Positions 47,351 through 58,188 of a stretch of 64,000 nt of DNA are shown piece by piece (within the stretch, counting starts at the first letter, position 1; each line of letters opens with the position of its first letter). The stretch spans positions 1,178,001-1,242,000 of the forward strand of contig NC_083371.1 in NCBI RefSeq assembly GCF_029542785.1, written 5' to 3'. The stretch is from Malassezia japonica (lineage: Eukaryota; Basidiomycota; Malasseziomycetes; Malasseziales; Malasseziaceae). A program made the translations under genes and the position numbers. The notes under the pieces are model-generated. The model was not told where the DNA came from. It worked only from the letters and a program-made list of their open reading frames with translations, and ran no database searches.

Positions 47351-47953
47351 CTAGTCCGCAGCCGGTGCCGGGGTAGACTCTTCGCTTTCGTCAATCCAAC
47401 TTTGCTCCACAGTGAGCTTCACACGACGGACATATTCCTTCATGTTTTCGCGGTATAGAGAGGCGGCCTCTGCATTGGCGGGGCTGGGTCAGCATTCTTC
47501 AACATACCTGTTTGGGTTGGGATCGTGTAGCAGGCTTTGGATACTGGTCAGGATCGCCGCGACATCATAGGTCGGGCTCCAGCGGTTTTGGAGAATGTCC
47601 AAGCAGAGCTCGCCATTCGCGTAGACATTCGGGTGGAACATTTTGCTGAGAAATTTCACAGTGGGGGGCTTGTTGGGATAGGACTCGTCAAACGTGAGGA
47701 GCAGCTTGAACGTGCCGTCCTCAAACGGCGTATCCGCTGCAGTTAGTCCTGTGGGCGTGCACCGGGATACGTACCCGGACCAAAAATCACGGCATTCCAT
47801 ACAAGCAGGTTATCGGCACATGGCGCGCCAGAAATGCCGCCGGGGGGGTCGGAGGAAAGGCGCTTAAAATCGCGAATCAGCCTCCTTTTGGACGGTGTCG
47901 ACTGCGTCCGTGTTAGCCATCGTTCGTTGTAGCACAGCGTGTCAACGAACCAT
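47351..47953 (-). CDS. RAD6: Ubiquitin-conjugating enzyme E2 Rad6/Ubc2
   Basis: E2 that ubiquitinates PCNA and histone H2B. Exons 47901-47775, 47736-47508 and 47483-47351 encode [22 protein letters not shown], then [24 protein letters not shown], the active-site block [27 protein letters not shown] and [21 protein letters not shown]. Introns are 38 nt (47737-47774) and 24 nt (47484-47507). The coding frame begins exactly at a CAG|TCGACACCG junction, so the Met must come from another exon. The only candidate I find is ATG at 47951-47953 directly followed by GTTCGT, a 49-nt intron (47902-47950). That makes exon 1 the start codon alone. With it the product is 163 residues, including a short acidic/Pro tail. 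The first exon is inferred. Confidence 0.88.
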
Positions 47954-48273
47954 TTATGTCTCCAGATATTTACGCTCTCCTAGAGCTTTTCCTACAGGCG
48001 CGCGCCGCTTTTTAACACTCCTGTAGCAACGCTGGTTGCTGGTCGCGTCGGTGAAGCTGCGCAGGCGCCACGCAAGCCCTGAGCACGTGGCGTAGGCAGG
48101 TCGCAACACGGCCTAATGGGTCGAGCCGACGCCGTGATGCGCCACGACGCCACGGCGAAAGGCTACGACTAGAGATCCGTTTGCTATTATTCGGGACTAA
48201 ATGCACTTTTGACCTACTATCCCGGAGGACAGAGGACAGTATGAGTATGTAACAGAATAGCGTCTTGGAGAAA
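47954..48273. promoter_or_regulatory. RAD6 upstream region
   Basis: This 320-bp gap lies between minus-strand genes. CACGTG at 48084-48089 is about 130 bp upstream of the RAD6 start. Near 48015-48075 GC-rich inverted segments may fold. No gene was recognised. Confidence 0.4.
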
Positions 48274-48695
48274 TTACGCCTTGCCGCCCATGGCCGGTTG
48301 GGGCTGGAAGCCGCCATCGCGCGGCGCGCGCCACTGGCAGATACCACACAGCCAAATGTGCGATGACGAGAAAGGAATCTAGCGTAAGCACCACACCACA
48401 TACCAGAGGAACCCAGCACAGCTCGAACCAGGTGCGCGTCTTGGCCTCCACCACCTGGGCGTTGTGGCACCGGGGGCAGACGTAGGGGGTGCCGTCACCC
48501 TCCTGCTTCGTCTTCTCCGGGCAGCCAAAGACAATGGGGATACAGAAGAAGAAGTCCTGGCAAGGTTAGTCACAGCCCTGGTAGTGCACGCAGCGAGTCA
48601 CACGACTCCCATGCAAGTCCATCGGCACAAGTATTGCGAGAACCCTTTGCATATCGAATCACGACGCCTCACTGCTCATGTATACGTACTCCCAT
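48274..48695 (-). CDS. Small zinc-ribbon protein (zinc-ribbon_15 type)
   Basis: Protein of 87 residues hidden from simple frame searches by two introns. Exon 1 (48695-48690) is only ATGGGA. Intron 1 is 133 nt (48557-48689), exon 2 is 48556-48404, intron 2 is 25 nt (48379-48403), and exon 3 is 48378-48274. The spliced sequence DFFFCIPIVFGCPEKTKQ, YVCPRCHNAQVVEAKTRTWFELCWVPL and IPFSSSHIWLCGICQWRAP is the fungal zinc-ribbon_15 pattern. Two CxxC knuckles (CPRC, CGIC) presumably bind one zinc. The hydrophobic FFFCIPIVFG and WFELCWVPLIPF segments suggest membrane association. Function is unknown. Exon 1 is inferred from GTACGT at its end and CTAAC...CAG before exon 2. Confidence 0.78.
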
Positions 48696-48837
48696 GGTGA
48701 TTTAGAAACTGCTCGTGGTAGTTGTACGGAGCAGATCACGATCCTGCCCGTGCCTAGCAAGCCGAGGGCGCCAGGGTTGCCCCAGTTCGCCCGGCCGAAT
48801 ATAATGCCCGCTTGCGTCATTCTGACTAAAAATGCAT

Positions 48838-49671
48838 TCAGGGAGGCGCGGCGCTATGGCTCAGGAACACGGCGAGGGCCTTGAACTTGTAGCCCAGCCA
48901 AAGCTCTTCTGCGTGGATCGCGAGCGGCGTGTCGGGCACGAGTTGGGCGAGCCGCGCCACTTCGTCGAGATTGACATTGCGCGGCAGGTACAGGACGATT
49001 TTGTCGCAGATGCCGTAGGCGAGTTGGAAGAGCTTTTGGCCGCCGACAGGACGCAGCTCGCGTAGGGGGTATAGGTCCGTGTAGGAAGACGTGTTTACTT
49101 TGAGTGCTTTTTCGGGAGTAAGGAGGTCGGGATTTAGGTAGTCGACACCGCCCCACGGAGGCGACAAAAAAACGACGTCGATGGCTTCTCGGTGCCAGCC
49201 CTGCCAGCAGCCGTCTGCATCGACACCGCTGGCATGTGCCTCGGCAAACGCGCAAAAGTCACCGCAAAGGAACGTAATGCGGTCCTCGACACCATAGATC
49301 GAGGCATTATGGTGCGCCATGGCCAGCTTCACCGGGTCAATATCAATAGCAATGACGCGCTTGCATGTCATCGCAAACTGAATTGCGTTGCCGCCAGCAC
49401 CGCAAAATGCATCCAGGACCACATCACTGGCACACTGAACGGCGATGCGATAAGCTACTGCCTCAGGCGTAACAGAGAACCACGACTCTTCGTCCAGAAG
49501 AATCCCTTCCGAGAACTGAGAGAAAAGATCGTGCCGTGCGTTCCAGTACTTGAGCATATTTCCGGGGAGGTCATTGCGCGTACGTATAGCACTCTGATTC
49601 GCGCGGCGAACCAGATCCTCTGTGTACCATTCCGGCACTTGCTCGTCCGCACGCGAGAATCCGGCCGCCAT
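48838..49671 (-). CDS. TGS1: Trimethylguanosine synthase
   Basis: Methyltransferase that turns the m7G cap of snRNAs and snoRNAs into m2,2,7G in the nucleus. 277 residues in one exon, comparable to yeast Tgs1. The family start LKYWNARHDLFSQFSEGILLDEESWFSVTPE is followed by motif I VVLDAFCGAGGNAIQFA, IAIDIDPVKLAMAHHNASIYGV, DRITFLCGDF and the catalytic motif IV VVFLSPPWGGVDY. Trp in SPPWGG stacks on the cap in known structures. The ATG (MAAGFSRADEQVPEWY) starts 63 bp downstream of the MTR3 stop on the same strand. Confidence 0.94.
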   Translation of the reverse strand: MAAGFSRADEQVPEWYTEDLVRRANQSAIRTRNDLPGNMLKYWNARHDLFSQFSEGILLDEESWFSVTPEAVAYRIAVQCASDVVLDAFCGAGGNAIQFAMTCKRVIAIDIDPVKLAMAHHNASIYGVEDRITFLCGDFCAFAEAHASGVDADGCWQGWHREAIDVVFLSPPWGGVDYLNPDLLTPEKALKVNTSSYTDLYPLRELRPVGGQKLFQLAYGICDKIVLYLPRNVNLDEVARLAQLVPDTPLAIHAEELWLGYKFKALAVFLSHSAAPP

Positions 49672-49734
49672 TCGCCTGGGCGCCAGTGCGAAAAAGTCGC
49701 GGCGAATTGGGTCACTCCACTTTTTCTATGCGGA

Positions 49735-50762
49735 CTACGAGAGTTTATACAGCGCCTGCGCCGTGATGCTGTGCAGCTTGCTGGTCGCTTCGACGAGCGC
49801 ATTGGAGACCTGGATAAGAAATAGCAACTTACCTCTTGCACCTTTCCAAAGTCGTGCGCAGGGCCTTGCAGGGAATAGCACGTCGTGCGGCCCAGAGCAG
49901 GCATCGTGCACACAATAAGATGGGCACTCGCATGCGCCGCCTCTTCCTGCGACGGATCCACGAGCCATTGCTGCTGGACCTCGCCTTTGAACGGCAGAGA
50001 AGGGATAGCAGACTGCGTCAGTCATACCACGTACCGCCGTAGCACCTGCGACCAGGCCGTACATCTCAATGCCGGCCTCGGCCAGGGCAGCGCTCGCGGC
50101 CGTCACGGCAAGCGCAACGCACCCTGCGGTCGACGTGTCCATGTCGAGGACCGTTATGTACACATCGATAGAGGCCTTTGGGAGTAAATCCAGGCGAATC
50201 GCAGGAAGTAGCGCCTGTTCGACGAGCGCCGCAGAGCTGTGCGACTCGACGTCCTTGCCCGGCTTGAAGCGCTGCACGTCGCAAAACGGCGCCATATTAA
50301 AGTTGACGTTCAGTTCGGCCTGGCCGGCATACTGCCGTCCACGCACTTGGCGGGGTCCATGTCTGGGTTAGAACATACACGTACACAGCGCAGGCCAGCT
50401 TGGTCCGCCCCGATTCGAGCAGCGCGCTGCCGCTGGCGTTGGGCACAAGGCCAATTTGCACGACTGCGTCAGCTTTACCACATACACATCGGCCGGGGAT
50501 CCAAGATGCCGCGGTTTTCGGTGCGCTTGGAAAATTCGCGACGCGCAATACGCGGCACCGGGAGCTTGTCGTCACCAAGGACCATGGTCGTCAACTCCAG
50601 CTGGTCCGCCGACGACGACTCGGGGTCGACGAGCAAGCGCTGCTCATCGAGCGCCCACACAGGCGCATCTGTCGTGCTTCCCTCGCGCGTCTCTACATTG
50701 TACAGAGGAAGGAATGTGTCTTCCGGGCCGTTCACACGCCGCCGGTCGAATTGCGCCGTCAT
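49735..50762 (-). CDS. MTR3: Exosome RNase PH-like subunit Mtr3
   Basis: Ring subunit of the RNA exosome. Five exons (50762-50486, 50463-50385, 50362-50035, 50012-49833, 49809-49735) with introns of 22, 22, 22 and 23 nt give 312 residues. The RNase PH fold shows as [40 protein letters not shown] (two junctions inside), NVNFNMAPF, LVEQALLPAIRLDLLPKASIDVYITVLD, and AGIEMYGLVAGATAS. A long N-terminal extension with LPLYNVETREG and acidic segments precedes it. Mtr3 is preferred over Rrp41 or Rrp46 because of the [9 protein letters not shown]/VHGPR block and size, but the six paralogues are easily confused. A second in-frame ATG at 50807 would add 15 residues. Confidence 0.82.
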
Positions 50763-50843
50763 GTTGCACGAAGCAGACAAAGTCGCCCGGCGTCGCCACC
50801 TCCACATCGCACAGGAAAAGTGTCTGTCGTCGCTACGGACTAC

Positions 50844-51939
50844 TTAGGCAAAGAGTGTGAGACCCACGAGCGCCGCCGCGGCAAGGTACGCCAGCATGGG
50901 CAGCGCAAGCGACGCGGCCGAGGAGGCCGAGTCGGTCTGGTACACGTACAGGTTCTGGACCTGCCAGTAGGCATCGTCGAAGCTCGAGCCAGCGTTGCCC
51001 ACTTGGTTGCTGCACGCCTGGTACTTGGACGGGCACTGTGTCTGGTTGTACGCACCGTCAGCCCAGTCACCGCAGAGCGTGATATCAAATACAATCTTGT
51101 GGTCGTCAAACTGGCTCGCACCGTCCGCACCGCCCGTGCACGAGAGCTTGCCAAAGTTGGCGGCCGGCGTGCCCCAGCTGTCGGGGTTCACCGTCTTGCC
51201 CGGCTTCGAGATATCGCTTGGCATGTTTTGCGTGCGGTCCCAGTACCACATACGGATACCCTTGCCATTCTGGCTGAAATCGCGGTGCATTGCAACGACA
51301 CCGCCGCCCTTGGAGTTCACCTTAGAACCCCACGTAGCCGACTTGGTGCCGTTCATCGCAATACGGCAGCCGCTTTGCTCATTCGCCTGGTAGTTGCAGT
51401 TGGGGAAGACGGTCGTACCCGACTGATCGCCATTAGCCACCGAGCACTGGTCCTTGACGTGGAGCGAGGCCAGGTTGTACGCGTACTGGTCGTTGACGTT
51501 CTCCATAATATCGATTTCACCACCCGTAGGCCACTTTGACACATCCGACGTCACCGTCCAGAACGCAGGCCAGACGGCACAGCCAGTCGGAATGTGGGAC
51601 ATTTGGAGACTGCGTTAGCATTGACACGTACATGATCACCGAATCGCCGTAGTTTGCCTTGGACTGGAGGCGCACACTCGGACGGCCCTCGGCGCGCGTC
51701 TTGGTCGTGTCGACGCGGATGACGAAATCTTCGCCATGCGCGTAGGTCAGGTTCAGCTGCTGGGCCTGCTGCTGGTTTTGGTAGACCACAAGGCCGTTAG
51801 TAGGGTCCTTGTCCGTGAAGTAATCAAACTTGTCCATGTACGAGTTTCCATTGATGGTGTCCTTCAGGTTCCAGGTCACTGCATTCACCGTGGCGACCGC
51901 CCCTACGGCCACCACCGCCAAGCTCGTCCAAACCTTCAT
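50844..51939 (-). CDS. GPI-type GH16 endo-beta-1,3(4)-glucanase
   Basis: Secreted glucanase of the concanavalin-A-like GH16 family, 357 residues, in exons 51939-51632 and 51609-50844 with a 22-nt intron. A signal peptide (MKVWTSLAVVAVGAVATVNA) opens it. The catalytic motif is complete: GEIDIMENVN (ExDxxE), preceded by IPTGCAVWPAFWTV and followed by VVAMHRDFSQNGKGIRMWYWDR. The C-terminus is a Ser/Ala-rich spacer and hydrophobic tail (LALPMLAYLAAAALVGLTLFA), a likely GPI-attachment signal. It probably trims or remodels cell-wall glucan at the surface. The start was set at MKVW since the frame above begins with TTG. It diverges from RAD54 with 117 bp between ATGs. Confidence 0.93.
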
Positions 51940-52056
51940 AATGGCTCGTGCCAAGCCTCGCTGCTGCTTGGCACTGCCACATCCCTTCGCGCTGACAAAG
52001 TATGACTAATACTGTTGGTCGCTGCGCGCGGGTGGCAAAGTGTTGCTTGGAACGCG

Positions 52057-54586
52057 ATGCGTCGAAGCGCGATCGCGTCGGTGCTGCGCGACCGGTCGAA
52101 TGACCAGAAAGACGATTCTTCGCGGCGGCAGCTGGCTAGTGGTGGCGGGTTTGGGCCACTGCTAGGACAGAAGCCTTTTAAACCCCCAGGCGTCGCGCGT
52201 CGCGAGGGTGCGATGAACTCGCTCCGGAAGCGCGCTCGCGTCAACTACGCCGGGCTAGCTGGCGAGGGCGAGGCAAACGATGGCGAGGCGACGATAGAAG
52301 CACCACGCAAAAAGAGCTCGCTCGAGGGCGTGTACAAAGGCATCGATGCGTCGGGCGTGTCGCTCAATGCCGACCGCCGGAAATGGGCTGTTTACCAGCC
52401 CAAGCCCGACGCGCTGGGCCGGCGCTTTTTGATCCCTACTATGCAAAACGAAAAAGGCGATATCATTGATGCGCGTATGACATATGCTGCGCTGGGCGTG
52501 CGCCGTGCCGTCGAGGTTCCTCCTCGCCCACTGCACGATCCTATGGGCGAGCACTCGATTGTTCTGTTTGACCCCACAATTGACGACAGGGACTTTGAGC
52601 GCGAGAAAGAGAAGTTGCATCAGGAACAGGCGGAGCACGAGGCCAAGGTTATAGCTTCTGGGCCGCACAAGAGTCTGGCGGCGATGCTTGGTCTCGACAA
52701 GCCCAAAGTGCAGATCCAAGAAAAGGTGCCGGTCGTGATTGATCCCCGCCTGGGCAAGATTTTGCGTCCCCACCAAGTGGAAGGTGTCAAGTTTTTGTAC
52801 AAATGCACCACGGGTATGATCCAGGAGAACGCGCACGGCTGCATCATGGCCGACGAAATGGGTCTGGGCAAAACGCTGCAGTGCATTGCGCTGATGTGGA
52901 CGCTCTTGCGACAGTCGCCCATTGCGGGCAAAAGCACCATCCAAAAGTGCATTATCGTGTGCCCTTCGAGTCTAGTGCGCAACTGGGCGAACGAGCTAGG
53001 TACGTGGATTTGCTTACCCAGTAAAATGGCTTGGAACATCGGCGCCTGGCGCGCTTGCGCTCGACGGCAAGCTCAGCCGCGAGCAGATGTTTGAGACGGT
53101 GCAGCGCTGGTGCGAGTGCACTGGCCGTGCGATTACGCACCCCGTCATGATCGTTTCGTACGAGACGCTGCGTAATCTGCAAGAGCTCCTGGGCAACACG
53201 GAAGTCGGCCTTTTGCTGTGTGACGAAGGCCATCGTCTCAAGAACGCAGACTCGCTCACGTTTCAGACGCTCGATATGATTAAGGTCAAGCGCCGCGTGA
53301 TCCTGTCGGGTACGCCGATCCAGAACGATCTGTCCGAGTACTTTTCACTGATCAACTTTGCCATTCCCGACGTGCTTGGCAGCCGCACCGAGTTCCGCAA
53401 GCAGTTTGAGCTGGATATTCTGCGTGGCCGCGACGCGGAGGCTACCGAGAAGCAGCAGCAGGTCGGCCGCGAAAAGCTGCAGCAGCTGTCGGGACTTGTT
53501 AGCCAGTTCATTATCCGGCGCACGAACGATATCCTGTCCAAGTACCTCCCAGTGAAGCACGAGCATGTGGTCTTTTGTAATCTTTCGCCTTTCCAGCTCT
53601 CGCTGTATGACCTCTTTGTCAAGTCGCCGTCGATCAAAAAGCTCCTGCGCGGTGTCGGCTCGCAGCCGCTCAAGGCGATTGGCATCCTCAAGAAGTTGTG
53701 CAACCACCCAGACCTGCTCAATCTTCCGGAAGACCTCGACGGGAGCGAGGACCTCTTCCCGGAAGGCTACAAGCCGCGCGACCGCCGCCACGTTCCGGTG
53801 GAGCTTTCGGGAAAGATGGCCGTTCTCGAGCGCTTCCTCACGTCGATTCGCACGACGACGGACGACAAGATTGTACTCATCAGCAACTATACCCAAACGC
53901 TCGATATCTTTGAGCGCCTGTGCCGCTCGAAGCGCTGGGGCTGCTTCCGCCTTGACGGCACGATGAACATAAACAAGCGCCAGCGCCTTGTCGACCGCTT
54001 CAACGACCCCGAGTCGCCCGAGTTTGTGTTCCTTCTCAGCTCCAAGGCCGGCGGCTGCGGCTTGAACTTGATCGGTGCAAACCGACTTGTGCTCTTTGAC
54101 CCGGACTGGAACCCTGCGTCCGACCAGCAAGCGCTCGCGCGTGTGTGGCGTGACGGGCAGAAGAAGTCGTGTACGTCGCTCTACTAACCCAGGCTTTGTC
54201 TATCGCTTTATTGCCACCGGCTCGATCGAGGAAAAGATACTGCAGCGGCAGTCGCACAAGCAGTCGCTCTCGTCGTGTGTCGTCGACGACGCATTGGACG
54301 CAGAGCGCCACTTTTCCGGCGAGGATCTCCGTGCGCTCTTCCAGTTCAAGGATAATACGATCTGCGATACGCACGACACCTACAAGTGCAAGCGGTGCCG
54401 CGACGGAAAGCAGATGGCGCCTTCGTCGGCAATGCTCTACGGTGACACGAGCACGTACGTACTCAATCTAACACCAGGTGGAACCACTACGCGCACAGCC
54501 ATCTCGGCGAGCTACACGACGATCTACTACGTGCAGAGATCATGCACAGCGACGTTTCGTACGTCTTTCAATACTGTAGCCATTAG
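52057..54586 (+). CDS. RAD54: Recombinational repair translocase Rad54
   Basis: Swi2/Snf2 ATPase that works with Rad51 in homologous recombination. Four exons (52057-52999, 53022-54170, 54193-54454, 54478-54586) with introns of 22, 22 and 23 nt give 820 residues. RPLHDPMGEHSIVLFDPTIDD is the Rad54 N-terminal mark. Motif I reads ADEMGLGKTLQ, motif II LLCDEGHRLKN, motif III LSGTPIQNDLSEYF, and motifs V-VI AGGCGLNLIGANRLVLFDPDWNPASDQQALARVWRDGQKK. The end includes FIATGSIEEKILQRQSHKQSLSSCVVD, CKRCRDG and a final HLGELHDDLLR. The ATG chosen (MRRSAIASVLRDRSN) is the first in frame. TFB2 begins 67 bp downstream on the same strand. Confidence 0.96.
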
Positions 54587-54653
54587 TTTATTCCATCGGG
54601 CCCGATCGCATGCACCCCGCCGCGCTTCGCTTGGGTCGCCATCCGCCGGCGAG

Positions 54654-56113
54654 ATGAGTGCCGCGGAGCTGCCGATTGAGGCGTTTCTCAAGACCCAGCC
54701 GCGGTCTGTGCTGAATAGGCTGTATGAGAAGCCGGCAAGCTGCTTGGCAGTGTTTCGGTACGCGCCCTGACTGACGCAGTTTGCTCCCCATGGTGGCCAG
54801 GCAGATTATTATGAACATGCTTTTTCTCGATGGCCCCCTGTCGATTGAGGACTCGCTCAAGTTCTTTAAGCATGATACCTCGAAAGAGCACGATGCTCCG
54901 CTGCGCCGCATGGAAGGGCTGTCCATCGTCAAGATTCGTGACGAAAAGCTGCACATGAACGACATCTTCCGTAAAGGCATTGTCGGCGCGCTCAACGGAA
55001 GGTACGTATCCTCGCTCACGCAGTGGCGACTTTCACTCGTTCGGCACTCCCTGCACCAAGAACCAGAGCGAAAAGGTCAGCGTCGAGTTCCTCGACCAAT
55101 ACGCGCGAACGCAGTGGGAGACGATCCTCTACTTTATGGTCGGCAGCGAGCAGTCGGCGACGCCGCGCAACACAGTGCTCTTTCTCTTGCAGCGCGCAGG
55201 CCTCATGCAGCGCGATGTGGCCAACTCCAAGCACCTCAACATTACTTCGGCTGGCTTCCAGTTTCTACTGCAGGATGTCAATTCCCAGCTGTGGGCGCTG
55301 TTGTTGCAGTACCTGCGCATGGCTGAGGAGAGGAATATGGACCTTGTCGAAGTGCTTGCCTTTTTCTTCACAGTCGGCGGTCTGGAGCTTGGTCGCGCGT
55401 ACGAAACGCGTGGCCTCTCGTTGACGCAGATGCAGACGCTCGAAGAGCTGAGCGACTATGGGCTGGTGTACCGTACGAGCAAAAACGCGGGCTTTTATTT
55501 CCCGACGCGACTTGCAGCAACCTTGACGTCCACCGCGTCCTCCCTGCTCTCCACGCTCGACGAGCAAGAAGAGCAGGGCTACCTGATCCTCGAGACAAAC
55601 TACCGTGTCTATGCCTATACCTGTACGTGTCCCTTCTCACCCAGCGAATCTCTTGCGCATTGCCATTCTCAACCTGTTTGTCACGCTCAAGAGTCGTCTG
55701 CCTAACCTTGTCGTCGGCCAGCTTACGCGCGAGAGCGTCAAGTCAGCGTTGAACAAGGGAATCACGGCGAATCAGGTCATTACCTACTTGACTCACCATG
55801 CCCACCCCCAAATGTACAAAAATGTACGTTGCACGTCTCACACAGGACCCCCTGCTCCCTGCCACCGTCTCAGACCAGGTCCGGCTATGGGAGCGCGAAA
55901 AGAACCGTGTTGCGACGTGTGTCGGTATGTGTTTCTGCTTACTCAGGCAACCTGTACACCGAGTTCACCTCCATCCACGACTATGAGCAGGTGCGCGACT
56001 ATGCCCAAAGTCTGGGTGTGTTGCAATGGGAGAGTGAGACGAAGCGGATGTTATTTGTCACTGCGGAAGGACACGAAAGTGTACGCGAATTTATCCAGCG
56101 ACGCCGTGTGTAA
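54654..56113 (+). CDS. TFB2: TFIIH core subunit p52 (Tfb2)
   Basis: Subunit of TFIIH that anchors XPB/Ssl2 in transcription and nucleotide excision repair. Six exons (54654-54757, 54780-55001, 55024-55622, 55645-55823, 55846-55924, 55947-56113) with five introns, every one exactly 22 nt, give 449 residues. Conserved parts are [129 protein letters not shown] and HPQMYKN-DPLLPATVSDQVRLWEREKNRV. The last aligns with the p52 C-terminal domain that binds p8/Tfb5. It follows RAD54 by 67 bp and converges on the GT31 gene. Confidence 0.96.
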
Positions 56114-56209
56114 GAGCTATATAACATGGTGTAATTCAAACGGGGGTAAAAAGATCGCAGTACAAGTAGACAGGGAGCAAAAACAATTGAGGAACGGCTG
56201 GGTAGCGGC

Positions 56210-58188
56210 TTACACGCGCCCCGACACAATCCTCGCGTAGCTGCGAGAGTAGGGCTGCACGATCGGGCTTCCGTTCATGCGCCATTCGCTGCCCGCGCCT
56301 CCGCTACCGCGGCGCCACGTACGCTCGCGCCCAAGAAGGGCGAGAGCAGTCTCGTAGAACCACTCGTTTTTCTTGCAGTAGTGCACCATGACAGTGCTTC
56401 CTACCTTGTAGTCTTGGTAGCGCCTGTTCATCAGGTCTTGTGTAAACTGTCCATAGGTTTCGCCATAAGGATTGGCAGTCGGTGCATAGGTGGGATGGTC
56501 AGCCGCTTTGGCAGTCAAGCTGCTGTTGGCGTATAGCGTCAGGCCATACTCGCCCACCATATTGACGGACTTGGCGGGTATCAGCTCCGCACTCGAGGTG
56601 CCGTACAGGCGGGGGTCGTTCGCGCCAAACACCACGACATCGTGCGGGAAGTACTTTTGCGAGTCTTCGTCGCTGCTCTGCCGGTACCACGTGTCGCGCC
56701 AACGCCCACCGCCCTCGACAAGCGCCTCAATGGTCTCTTCTGTGGAGAGGTCAGGGCGGGGCGGCTTGTACGGAACTTTCCACTTGCTCGTGGTCGAAAA
56801 GGAGCGCGCGTTGTAGGCTCCTCCACGACGCTGGATCTCGTCGGCACTGAGACCCTGCCGCTTCTCGCGGCGGATCTCTTCCACGTGATCCGGGAATAGG
56901 AAACCATGTGCGTATGGGGTACCCACACGTGGGTGGTCATAGATCCAACAGTGTTCCGAGATCCACTGGATCTCGGAGCTCCGAGGATGAATGGTCATGT
57001 ATTTGGCCATCTTGGTATCTTCTTTGCCGTGCCAAATGCTGGCAACTTCTTTCGATTGGGCCAAATACTGCACGAGATCGTGCGAGAGGGCGTATGCCTC
57101 GCCGGCCATAAACCAGCCGCGGACGAGATCTGGGTAAGTAAATAGTACGTACAGCCCCAATACACCATTTTCCTTGGGAGTGCTCTCAAGCGACGCTCCA
57201 ATTCATCCAGCACCAAAAAGGTATCGTCGTCGGCTTTCAGCACATAGTCTGCGAGTTTCCAATGCACGTCGTACTGGTCATCGAGCGCGGGCGCACCGAC
57301 CAATCCATGCTGGTCACGGGGCACTAATACAGGAACGGTGGCGTTCTCTGCGGCCCAGCGGAAGAAGCTCAGCGTCTTGTAGCTGCTTCCCGTTTCCTCC
57401 GCATCCAGGATGACCAGGTCGTTGTACATCTCCATCTCCAACGCGACGCTTTCAGCGTACTTCTTGAGCGGGCGGCCCAGGATAAACTTGACCTGAACAT
57501 TCCCCAAAGGGCGGCCCGTCTGCTCGTCGTGAGGCAGCGTCATTGTCGCGTACGTATTGCGGATTACGTTGCGGCGCTCAAACGCTTTGTCGTAGCTCAT
57601 GATACCGACAAACACGTCGACTGGGGCAAGGTGGTCGACGTCCGCATTCACAAACGGTGGTTGGAGCGCGCAGTCATCACGCCAGGGCATGCGCTCCTTG
57701 TCGGGGTCGAGGATGTACTTGACCGTGAACCCAATCGCGGTCCCGACCACAGCGAGGCCCATGAGCCCAAGAAGGCCCATGAGAGGGTGTTGTCTTAGTA
57801 GTAGCAAAAGTTTGCGAGTCCAAAGACTCAACAAACGCCCGACACTCATATGCTTCACCCGGTCTGCCCCATCGACGCGTGCATCGACGCGTCGTTTGGA
57901 CATCGCTCGGAAAGTCCGGGACTCGAAGGAAAGGTCGTGCGGTTGTTCGCAGTCAATGGAATAAGGAGTATCTGATGCGGTTGACACGGGAGCCTTCCAG
58001 CACTCTTCAAGGTCTGTTCCATCCTCGCTCAGGCCGATAAGAGGCTGGATTTGTTCCATATCGCGACCACGACTCGATTGGGCTGCACCGGGTGCTCCCA
58101 TGCTCATTTTTCGCGCCTCCTTGCCTCTCAACCTTTCTTTCGGTAGAGAGGTTGAGCTCGGCGTAGCCGACATGGAGGCTGTTATCAT
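56210..58188 (-). CDS. GT31-family glycosyltransferase (beta-1,3-galactosyltransferase-like)
   Basis: Type II Golgi membrane protein of 651 residues from exons 58188-57153 and 57129-56210 with a 23-nt intron. A long cytosolic tail (about 1-135, Ser-rich with basic RKLLLLLRQ) precedes the anchor MGLLGLMGLAVVGTAIGFTV. The luminal domain has the Galactosyl_T blocks DVFVGIMSYDKAFERRNVIRNTYA, YNDLVILDAEETGSSYKTLSFFRWA and the metal-binding DxD in VLKADDDTFLVLDEL. The splice junction assembles YWGCYLVRGWFMAGEAYALSHDLV, typical of the family. The acceptor is unknown; fungal GT31 members can add galactose or N-acetylglucosamine to glycans or glycolipids. The far C-terminus (about 490-651) is not recognisable. 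Confidence 0.82.
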
